Shown one piece after another: positions 15,540 to 23,914 of a stretch of DNA of 28,599 nucleotides. The DNA lies in contig DASUSH010000054.1 in the NCBI GenBank assembly GCA_036375215.1, positions 1 to 28,599 of the forward strand, read 5' to 3'. The first letter of the stretch is position 1. The number at the start of each line of letters is the position of its first letter. A program made the translations under genes and the position numbers. Source of the DNA: DASUSH01 sp036375215. Lineage in GTDB: Bacteria; Actinomycetota; Thermoleophilia; Solirubrobacterales; 70-9. The notes under the pieces were generated by a model. It saw only the letters and a program-made list of their open reading frames with translations. It searched no databases and was not told the origin of the DNA.

Positions 15540-16850
15540 CTAGGCCGCGAGCGCCGGGCTGACCGGCTCGAGGGCCTTGCGGAAGAGGTCTTCGTCGGTG
15601 CCGACTGCCGCCGCGGAGAAGCGGCTCGGGTCGTAGAGCTCGGCGGCGATCGCGGCCACCTCGTCGCCATCGACGGAGTCGACGCGGGCGAGCAGCTCGT
15701 CGAGGGAGAGGAGCGGCACCTCGTACATCGTCGCGCGCGCGATCCGCGACATGCGAGCCGAGCTCGACTCAAGGCCGAGGACCATCCGGCCCTTGATGTG
15801 CTCCTTGGCGCGCACGAGCTCCTCGTCGCTGACCCCCGCGCTCGCGACCGAGGCGAGCTCCGTCCCGATCACGTCGAGCGCCTCGGCGACGTTCTCCTCG
15901 CGGGTGCCGACGTAGGTGGCGACCAGGCCGTTGTCGATGTACTCGTCCGAGTAGGAGCCGACCGCGTAGGCGAGGCCGCGCTTCTCGCGCACCTCGCGGA
16001 AGAGCCGAGAGGAGGTCGAGCCGCCGAGCACGGCGTTGGCGATCCCGAGCGCGAAGCGGCGATCGTCGCCGCGCCGGATCCCGGGCGCACCGAGGCAGAC
16101 GTGGTACTGCTCGGTCTTCTTCTCGTAGAAGCAGACCCGCGGGGCGCGCTCGGCGCCGGCCTGCTCGCCGGCGCCGTTCGCGCTCGCCGCGCCGCGGGGC
16201 GCCGCGACGTGCTTGCGGGCGAGTTCGACGACCTGCTCGTGGTCGACGTGCCCGGCGGCGGAGACGACGATGTTCCTTCCGACGTAGCGCTCGGCGTGGT
16301 ACTCGGCGATCTTGGGGACCGGGATCGAGGCGATCACGTCGGCTTCGCCGATCACCCGCCGCCCGAGCGGGTGGTCCCCGAAGACCGCGTCGGCGAGGAC
16401 GTCGTGGACCCGGTCCTGGGGCTCGTCCTCGTACATCGCGATCTCCTCGAGCACGACCTGGCGCTCCGAGTCGACCTCCGGGTAGGTCGGGCCGAGCAGC
16501 ATCTCGGCGAGCAGGTCGAGCGCCTCCTCGGTGTGGACGTCGAGCAGGCGCGCGTAGAGGTGCGTCGACTCCTTCGACGTCGCCGCGTTGGTCGAGGCGC
16601 CGAGCCCGTCGAAGAGCTCGGAGATCTCGATCGCGGAGTACCGCTCGGTGCCCTTGAACAGGAGGTGCTCGAGGAAGTGCGAGACCCCGGCCTGCCCGGG
16701 GTGCTCGTCACGTGAGCCGGTCCGGACCCAGAGCCCGAGCGCGACCGAGCGCACCCAGGGCATCGACTCCGTGACGACCCGGACGCCGCCGTCGAGCTCG
16801 GTGCGCTCGACCCCTTCGGGAAGCGGCGTGTCCTCCTCGGCGGGCGCCAC
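15540..16850 (-). CDS. M16 family zinc metallopeptidase
   Basis: A 436-residue, single-unit M16 peptidase. The inverted zinc motif HFLEH is at 58-62, with the third metal ligand Glu135/136 in RQVVLEEIAMYEDEP. The C-terminal half has the family R/Y segment GSTSSRLFREVREKRGLAY, so this is the catalytic, pitrilysin-superfamily subunit of the M16B type. Such genes lie right after pnp in many Gram-positives (the YmxG/PepR position). Substrate and function are not established; peptide turnover is the default guess. The GTG start at 16850 lies 8 bp after the pnp stop, suggesting co-transcription with pnp. Confidence 0.93.
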   Translation of the reverse strand: MAPAEEDTPLPEGVERTELDGGVRVVTESMPWVRSVALGLWVRTGSRDEHPGQAGVSHFLEHLLFKGTERYSAIEISELFDGLGASTNAATSKESTHLYARLLDVHTEEALDLLAEMLLGPTYPEVDSERQVVLEEIAMYEDEPQDRVHDVLADAVFGDHPLGRRVIGEADVIASIPVPKIAEYHAERYVGRNIVVSAAGHVDHEQVVELARKHVAAPRGAASANGAGEQAGAERAPRVCFYEKKTEQYHVCLGAPGIRRGDDRRFALGIANAVLGGSTSSRLFREVREKRGLAYAVGSYSDEYIDNGLVATYVGTREENVAEALDVIGTELASVASAGVSDEELVRAKEHIKGRMVLGLESSSARMSRIARATMYEVPLLSLDELLARVDSVDGDEVAAIAAELYDPSRFSAAAVGTDEDLFRKALEPVSPALAA

Positions 16851-16858
16851 GCCCGGCG

Positions 16859-19144
<2,286 letters not shown>

Positions 19145-19158
19145 GCTCAATTTTCTCT

Positions 19159-19698
19159 CTACCTTCCGGCCGCCTTCGGTGGCGGCCTCGTTTCGCTTCG
19201 ATCTCTCGAAAGTTCCGCGGCGATGTTAGCGGCAGCCACCGGGCTCCCCCCCAGGAACGCGGCGGGGGTGGCGACCACGCCGGCCCGGAGGCCGCTCTCG
19301 AAATCGCGCCGCACGCGCGCCTCGACCTCGGCCGAGCGCCGGTCGAGCTCGAAGCGCTCGAGGTCGAGGCCGAGATCGGTCGCCCGCCGCCATAGATGCG
19401 GGTCGTCCTGCCGCCCCTGGTCGGCGTAGACCGAGTCGACCATCGCCCAGAAGGCGGACTCCTCCTGGCGGCCGGCCGCCTCGGCGGCGGCGTGCAGCGC
19501 CGGAGCGCGCTTGTGCTTCGAGGCGATCGGGAAATGGCGCACGCACAGCCGCAGCGAGAGCCCGCTGATCTCGAGCCACGCGGCCGCGCAGTGCGGGCAG
19601 CCGAGGTCGAGGTAGAGGATCGCCTCCGGCCCCTCACCTCGGACGTGATCGGCGTCGCCGATCGGCGGGACGGGGGCGCTGGTGAGATCGGCGGTCAG
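19159..19698 (-). CDS. DsbA-like thioredoxin-fold protein (CPHC)
   Basis: A thioredoxin-fold protein of about 179 residues with the active-site motif CPHC in ILYLDLGCPHCAAAW. The opening PPIGDADHVRGEG resembles the 'DHVRG' lead-in of DsbA-like domains that follow NhaA-type proteins. The later cis-Pro loop VVATPAAFLGG fits a DsbA/2-hydroxychromene-isomerase-like fold. There is no signal peptide, so a cytoplasmic thiol oxidoreductase is likely. The start is uncertain. The frame has a GTG at 19767, which would overlap the peroxiredoxin gene by 73 nt; conserved sequence begins only around 19698, where a CTG overlaps the peroxiredoxin stop codon (CTGA). I place the start there tentatively. Confidence 0.75.
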   Translation of the reverse strand: MTADLTSAPVPPIGDADHVRGEGPEAILYLDLGCPHCAAAWLEISGLSLRLCVRHFPIASKHKRAPALHAAAEAAGRQEESAFWAMVDSVYADQGRQDDPHLWRRATDLGLDLERFELDRRSAEVEARVRRDFESGLRAGVVATPAAFLGGSPVAAANIAAELSRDRSETRPPPKAAGR

Positions 19699-20147
19699 CG
19701 ATCGAGCGCGTCGAAGATCAGGTTGGCGCCCGGGATCTCGAGGTCCGAGGGCGAGGCGTGGGACCACTCGACCGTGCCGTCGGGGCCGACGAGGACGAGC
19801 GAGCGGTTGTTGAAGCCGCGGTCGGGCCGGTAGGCGCCGTAGGCCGCCGAGACCTCGCCCTTCGGGTGGAAGTCGGCGAGCAGGGGCATCTCGAGGCCGA
19901 GCTGCTCGCGGAAGGCGCGGTGGCAGAAGACTCCGTCGACGCTGATCCCGACGAGGCTCGCGCCGCGATCGGCGATCTCGCCGAGGACCTCCTGGTAGAC
20001 CGAGAGCTGGTCCGAGCAGACCGGCGAGAAGTCGCCCGGGTAGAACGCGAGCACGAGGCGCCGGCCGGCGTAGTCGGACAGCGAGACCTTGCTCAGGTCC
20101 TGGTCGCGGAGGGTGAAGCCGGGCGCCTTGGTTCCGGGCTCGATCAC
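19695..20147 (-). CDS. Peroxiredoxin (AhpC/TSA family, BCP/AhpE-like)
   Basis: A 150-residue peroxiredoxin. The active-site loop FYPGDFSPVCSDQ has peroxidatic Cys44 in the PxxxSxxC form (Pro37, Ser41). A second cysteine, Cys75 (GVFCHRAF), could serve as a resolving residue. It should reduce H2O2, organic peroxides or peroxynitrite using a thiol donor in the cytoplasm. The GTG start at 20147 lies 18 bp after rpsO. It is directly coupled to the DsbA-like CPHC protein, an attractive thiol partner (inference). Both genes interrupt the otherwise conserved rpsO-pnp pair. Confidence 0.92.
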   Translation of the reverse strand: MIEPGTKAPGFTLRDQDLSKVSLSDYAGRRLVLAFYPGDFSPVCSDQLSVYQEVLGEIADRGASLVGISVDGVFCHRAFREQLGLEMPLLADFHPKGEVSAAYGAYRPDRGFNNRSLVLVGPDGTVEWSHASPSDLEIPGANLIFDALDR

Positions 20148-20165
20148 GGCGCCGGAGCGGCGCGC

Positions 20166-20435
20166 CTAGCGGCGCAGGCCGAGATCGGCGACGAGCGCGC
20201 GGTAGCGCTCGACGTCGGAGCGCTCCAGGTAGCGCAGGAGGCGGCGGCGCTTGCCGACCAGCATCAGCAGGCCGCGGCGCGAGTGGTGGTCCTTGCGATG
20301 GGTGCGCAGGTGCTCTGTGAGCTCGTTGATGCGCTCCGTCATCAGCGCGACCTGGACCTCGGGGGAACCCGTGTCCGCGTCGCCGCGCCCGTGCTTGGCG
20401 ACCAGCTCGGCCTTTCTTTCCTTGGTCAGCGTCAT
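20166..20435 (-). CDS. rpsO: 30S ribosomal protein S15
   Basis: 89 residues, the standard S15 length. Conserved segments are GDTGSPEVQ-like DADTGSPEVQVALMTERI, HRKDHHSRRGLLMLVGKRRRLLRYL and DVERYRALVADLGLR. S15 binds helices 20-22 of 16S rRNA early in 30S assembly and represses its own mRNA in many bacteria. The ATG at 20435 lacks a clear Shine-Dalgarno. A terminator-like hairpin with a T-run ends only 12 nt upstream (20448-20473), between ribF and rpsO. Confidence 0.98.
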   Translation of the reverse strand: MTLTKERKAELVAKHGRGDADTGSPEVQVALMTERINELTEHLRTHRKDHHSRRGLLMLVGKRRRLLRYLERSDVERYRALVADLGLRR

Positions 20436-20447
20436 CGTCGAGTGATC

Positions 20448-20473
20448 AAAAAACGAGCGGCCCGCGGGGCCGC
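20448..20473 (-). terminator. Intrinsic terminator-like hairpin between ribF and rpsO
   Basis: On the minus strand GCGGCCC-CGC-GGGCCGC (20473-20457) is followed after three bases by TTTTTT (20453-20448). It begins just after the ribF stop and ends 12 nt before the rpsO ATG. It may end the upstream transcript, or serve as an attenuator or S15-binding leader of rpsO. Confidence 0.75.
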
Positions 20474-20474
20474 C

Positions 20475-21359
20475 TCAGGCAGTGAAATTAGCACAGAGCT
20501 CGCGGGCCTCGGCGACGTCGCGGTGCATCTGGGCGATCAGGTCCTCGACGCTCGGAAACCGCCTCTCGCCGCGTAGGCGCTCGACGAAAGCGACCCGCAG
20601 CGTGTCCCCGTAGAGGTCGCCCTCGAAGTCGATCAGGTACGTCTCGATCAGGAGGCCGCGCCCGGTTTCGAACATCGGCCGGACGCCCACGCTGACCGCG
20701 GCGGGGTTGCCGTTCGCGAACGCCGCGTAGACGCCGTGGCCGGGCGAGACGAGCTCGTCGTCGGGCACGAGGTTGGCGGTCGGGAAGCCGAGCGTGCGCC
20801 CCCGCTTGTCCCCCTCCGCGACCGTCCCCTCGACCATGAACGGGGCGCCGAGGAAGTGGCGGGCGCTCTCCATCTCGCCGGCGGCGACGAGGGCACGGAT
20901 CCTGGTCGAGGAGACCGTCTCGCCGTCCGCGTCGACCAGCGGGACGACCCGCGCCTCGAACGCGTCCTGCTCCTGGAGCAGGCGCCAGTCCCCCTTCGCC
21001 TTCTTGCCGAAGCGGAAGTTCTCACCGACCGATACCTTCCGCGCGCCGAGCTGCTCGATCAGGATCTCGTCGCGGAAGCGCTCCGCCTCGATCCCGGCGA
21101 ACTCGCGGTCGAACGGGATCACGACCATCTCCTCCACGCCGAGGCCTTCGATCACGTCGCGCTTGATCGCGAACGGCATGATGAGCTTCGGCGCCGCCTC
21201 GGGGTGGATCACCCGGACCGGATGGGGCTCGAAGGTGAGGACCGTGTCGGCATCGTCGATCACCGCCCGGTGGCCGAGGTGGACGCCGTCGAAGGTGCCG
21301 ATCGCGACGTGGCGATCGCGCGGCCGGGCGTCGGGCAGCGTGGTGACCTTGATCGGCAT
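20475..21359 (-). CDS. ribF: Bifunctional riboflavin kinase/FAD synthetase
   Basis: A 294-residue protein of normal length. The N-terminal FMN adenylyltransferase domain has GTFDGVHLGH at 21-30 and SSTRIR at about 149-154. The C-terminal flavokinase domain has GDKRGRTLGFPTANL at about 183-197 and the late RGERRFPSVEDLIAQM. It makes FMN and then FAD from riboflavin. The ATG at 21359 is chosen; the frame extends 10 codons further (to 21389), but those codons lie in the palindromic repeat and encode nothing family-like. The gene follows truB after the repeat-filled gap and is followed by a terminator-like hairpin. Confidence 0.96.
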   Translation of the reverse strand: MPIKVTTLPDARPRDRHVAIGTFDGVHLGHRAVIDDADTVLTFEPHPVRVIHPEAAPKLIMPFAIKRDVIEGLGVEEMVVIPFDREFAGIEAERFRDEILIEQLGARKVSVGENFRFGKKAKGDWRLLQEQDAFEARVVPLVDADGETVSSTRIRALVAAGEMESARHFLGAPFMVEGTVAEGDKRGRTLGFPTANLVPDDELVSPGHGVYAAFANGNPAAVSVGVRPMFETGRGLLIETYLIDFEGDLYGDTLRVAFVERLRGERRFPSVEDLIAQMHRDVAEARELCANFTA

Positions 21360-21366
21360 CCCGCGA

Positions 21367-21396
21367 AACCTAAAGGGGTCTGACCCCATTTAGGTT
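21367..21396. repeat. Palindromic repeat in the truB-ribF gap
   Basis: Arms AACCTAAA (21367-21374) and TTTAGGTT (21389-21396) enclose GGGGTC-T-GACCCC (21375-21387), with a single unpaired A at 21388. The element fills nearly all of the gap between the truB stop and the ribF ATG. It shares its 13-bp core, apart from the strand of the central base, with the 40-bp repeats at 6814 and 28479, but its outer arms differ. Confidence 0.85.
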
Positions 21397-21398
21397 GG

Positions 21399-22208
21399 TC
21401 ACGTTGCGGCAGGCTCGAGGACGACCTCGGGCCGAACCACGAGATCGGCGCGGCGACCGACGGCGAGCAGGCGGCCCGACCGGGTGAGCCGCACCGGATC
21501 CTCGGTCTCGTCGTTCGCCTCGATCGCCCGGCCGTGGGCAATCCCGTCCGCCTCCGCTGCATCGAGCTCGCGCTCGGGCATGAAGGCGAGGGCCTCGTTC
21601 GCCGAGATCGGCTCGGCGGAGGCGTCGGCGAGCCGCAGGGGACCGACCGCGGTGCGGCGGAGCTCCTCGCAGTAGGCGTCGCCGAGCGTCTCGATCAGGG
21701 TGCGTACGTACGTGCCCGAGGAGCACTCGATCTCGAAGCGCGCCCTCCCCTCCCCCGCCCCGACGAGCTCGGCGCGGTGGACCTCGACCTCGCGCTCGGG
21801 GGTCTCGGTGCGCTCGCCTCGGTGGGCGCGCTTGTAGAGGCGCTCGCCGCCCACCCTGACCGCCGAGGTCAGGGGCACGCGCTGGGTGATCCTGCCCGTC
21901 GGCAGCTCGAGCCGCCCGGGGACCCTCCCCGTCTGCGCGAGCTCCCCGTCGGGGTCGCCGGTGGTTGAGGTCCAGCCGAGCCGCGCGGTCGCCAGGTAGG
22001 TCTTCGGCAGCGGCAGGAGGTAGCGCTGCAGGCGCGTCGCACGGCCGAGCAGGACGACCAGGAGCCCTGTCGCGAACGGGTCGAGTGTCCCGCCGTGGCC
22101 GGCCTTCACCTCGCGCTCGCGGCGGACCGAGGCGACGACATCGTGCGAGGTGACCCCCGCCGGCTTGTCGCAGAGGAGGACGGCCGCCGGCGCGAGGTCA
22201 GCCGGCAC
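21399..22208 (-). CDS. truB: tRNA pseudouridine(55) synthase
   Basis: A 269-residue pseudouridine synthase. Catalytic Asp43 lies in the family motif GHGGTLDPFATG, preceded by the N-terminal LLCDKPAGVTSHDVV. The CSSGTYVRTLIETLG segment also belongs to the conserved core. It converts U55 of the tRNA T-loop to pseudouridine. A GTG at 22208 is used as start; it overlaps the end of nrnA by 11 nt. The position after rbfA/nrnA and before ribF is conserved in Gram-positives. Confidence 0.96.
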   Translation of the reverse strand: MPADLAPAAVLLCDKPAGVTSHDVVASVRREREVKAGHGGTLDPFATGLLVVLLGRATRLQRYLLPLPKTYLATARLGWTSTTGDPDGELAQTGRVPGRLELPTGRITQRVPLTSAVRVGGERLYKRAHRGERTETPEREVEVHRAELVGAGEGRARFEIECSSGTYVRTLIETLGDAYCEELRRTAVGPLRLADASAEPISANEALAFMPERELDAAEADGIAHGRAIEANDETEDPVRLTRSGRLLAVGRRADLVVRPEVVLEPAAT

Positions 22209-23223
22209 CGGAGGACTGCATCTGCGAGCGGACCCGGTCGCAGAGGAGCTCGACCAGCTCCTCGTACTCGAGGTCGGTCGAGAAGCCCGCCGCGCGCCGG
22301 TGGCCGCCGCCGCCGTGCTCGCGGGCGATCGCGGAGACGTCGACGCCCTCGGTCGCGCGCAGGCTCACCTTGCGCGCGGCGCGGCCCCCGTCGGTCTTGT
22401 CGCGGACGAAGACGGCGACCGCGGTGCCTTCGATCGAGCGGACGTAGTCGATGATCCCCTCGGTCAGCGCCTCGCTCGATCCGGTCGCCTCGTAGTCGGA
22501 TTCCTCGATGTAGGTGATCGCGAGACCGCAGTCGGGGTAGCGCTCGAGCTTCTCGAGCGCGCGGGAGACCAGGCGCAGCTTCTCCACCGGGACGCGCTCG
22601 AAGAGGCGCCGGTAGATGTCGTGGACGTTCACCCCGGCCTCGATCAGGTCCGCCGCCATCCGGTGCGCGCGAGCGTCGGTGTTGTCGTACATGAACCGCC
22701 CGGTGTCGGTGACGAGGCCGACGTAGAGCGCGTCGGCGATCTCGTGCGTGATCTGAGCGCCGAGCAGGCCGGCCAGCTCGAAGACGATCTCGGCGGTCGA
22801 GGAGGCCGCGACGTCGACCAGGTTCACGCTCCCGAAGCGGGTGTTGTCGTGGTGGTGGTCGATGTTCAGGATCCGTTCCTCGCGGTTCCTGAGCCAGTCG
22901 ACCGGCATCCGGTCGATGTTGCCGCAGTCGAGGAAGACGATCGTGCGGTCGGCGAGGTCGGCGGGCGCCTCGTGGAAGACCTCCTCGAGCGGCAGGAAGC
23001 GGTACTCGATCGGCAGCGGGAACTCCTTCGACGCGAGGAACATCACCGAGTCCTTGCCGAGCTGCTCGAGGATCGCGTGCATCGCGAGCAGCGAGCCCAG
23101 CGCGTCGCCATCCGGCCCCTCGTGAGCGGTCAGCAGGAAGCGGTCCTCATCGCGGATCGCGGCGACGGCCTCGGCCAGCGCAGCGTCGCGTTCGGTGACG
23201 GCGGTCATCGGGACGCCGCTCAC
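22198..23223 (-). CDS. nrnA: DHH-family phosphoesterase, NrnA-like oligoribonuclease/pAp phosphatase
   Basis: A 341-residue DHH/DHHA1 protein. Metal-binding motifs are HEGPDGDALGS (His34, Asp38, Asp40), FLDCGN (Asp99) and NIDHHHDN (Asp122-His124). The DHHA1 domain ends with the substrate motif GGGGHRRAAGF (from 304). NrnA degrades 2-5 nt RNA and 3'-phosphoadenosine 5'-phosphate, completing RNA turnover begun by RNase J and PNPase, both also in this window. The GTG start at 23223 overlaps the rbfA stop (GTGA). An alternative ATG lies five codons downstream. Confidence 0.92.
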   Translation of the reverse strand: MSGVPMTAVTERDAALAEAVAAIRDEDRFLLTAHEGPDGDALGSLLAMHAILEQLGKDSVMFLASKEFPLPIEYRFLPLEEVFHEAPADLADRTIVFLDCGNIDRMPVDWLRNREERILNIDHHHDNTRFGSVNLVDVAASSTAEIVFELAGLLGAQITHEIADALYVGLVTDTGRFMYDNTDARAHRMAADLIEAGVNVHDIYRRLFERVPVEKLRLVSRALEKLERYPDCGLAITYIEESDYEATGSSEALTEGIIDYVRSIEGTAVAVFVRDKTDGGRAARKVSLRATEGVDVSAIAREHGGGGHRRAAGFSTDLEYEELVELLCDRVRSQMQSSGAG

Positions 23224-23576
23224 CTCCCCTCGTCCGCTTCCCCGTCGTCCTCGAGGAGACGGGTGATGCGGTCGCCGCGCTCGACCGAATCGTCGTACTG
23301 GAAGCTCAGCGTGGGCGTCCGCTTGAGGCGGAGCTCCGCGGCGATCGCGGCCTGGAGCGGTCCGTGCGATGACCGCAGGCCGGCGAGCGTCGCCTCGCGC
23401 TCCTCCTCGCTACCGAGCACGCTCACGAAGACGCGCGCGGAGCGCAGGTCTGGGCTTGTTTCGACCGCGGTCACTGTGACGAATCCGATCCTTGGATCCT
23501 GAAGATCCGTGGCGATTGCTCCGGAGATCACCTCTCGCATCACCTGGTTCACGCGGCGCATGCGGCCGGAAGCCAT
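23220..23576 (-). CDS. rbfA: Ribosome-binding factor A
   Basis: 118 residues, usual length. The KH-like fold is recognisable from RMRRVNQVMREVISGAIA, DPRIGFVTVTAVETSPDLR and ARVFVSVLGSEEE. It binds immature 30S subunits and helps 16S rRNA 5'-end processing. The start is the ATG at 23576, although the frame stays open upstream into DUF503. A TATATT box 9 nt before the ATG suggests an internal, leaderless-type promoter in the 32-bp gap after DUF503. Confidence 0.95.
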   Translation of the reverse strand: MASGRMRRVNQVMREVISGAIATDLQDPRIGFVTVTAVETSPDLRSARVFVSVLGSEEEREATLAGLRSSHGPLQAAIAAELRLKRTPTLSFQYDDSVERGDRITRLLEDDGEADEGR

Positions 23577-23585
23577 CGCCGGCCG

Positions 23586-23591
23586 AATATA
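23586..23591 (-). promoter_or_regulatory. Candidate internal promoter -10 box (TATATT) of rbfA
   Basis: TATATT on the minus strand ends 9 nt before the rbfA ATG. It is one of the few AT-rich spots in the operon. A weak -35 (GCTGAG) lies 16 bp upstream at the end of DUF503. Confidence 0.4.
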
Positions 23592-23608
23592 ACCGTGATG
23601 GGGTCCGC

Positions 23609-23908
23609 TCAGCTCCGCAGGTCCGCGAGCGTCAGCAGGTCGCGTTCGAAACTGCACCCATCCGGACAGCGCGACTCGATGAACCTGGCCAGATCGTCGG
23701 TGCGCGCCTCCACCGCGGCGTCTCCGACCAGCGCGCAGAGCAGCGTCGTCGCCTGCCAGGTGTCGTGGCCGCCGATCTCCGCGACCGCGGCGCCGTAGCG
23801 CTGGCGGACCTGCGCCTTCAGCGACTGGACCAGCTTGCGCTTCTCCTTGAGCCCGTGCGACTGGCCCTGGTGCAGCCGGACCTCGAGCAGCGAGACGTAG
23901 GCGGCCAT
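23609..23908 (-). CDS. DUF503 family protein (YlxP-like)
   Basis: A 99-residue protein of the DUF503 family, recognised from its start YVSLLEVRLHQGQSHGLKEK, the segment KRKLVQSLKAQVRQRYG and its fixed place between infB and rbfA. Family structures are ferredoxin-like; the function is unknown, though the neighbourhood points to ribosome assembly or RNA binding. It begins 6 bp after infB ends. Two cysteines near the C-terminus (RCPDGC) are a local feature. Confidence 0.9.
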   Translation of the reverse strand: MAAYVSLLEVRLHQGQSHGLKEKRKLVQSLKAQVRQRYGAAVAEIGGHDTWQATTLLCALVGDAAVEARTDDLARFIESRCPDGCSFERDLLTLADLRS

Positions 23909-23914
23909 GCCGCC

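Noticed and set aside
21360..21389. Ten-codon N-terminal extension of RibF
   Set aside because: The codons lie inside the palindromic repeat, and family similarity begins at the ATG at 21359.
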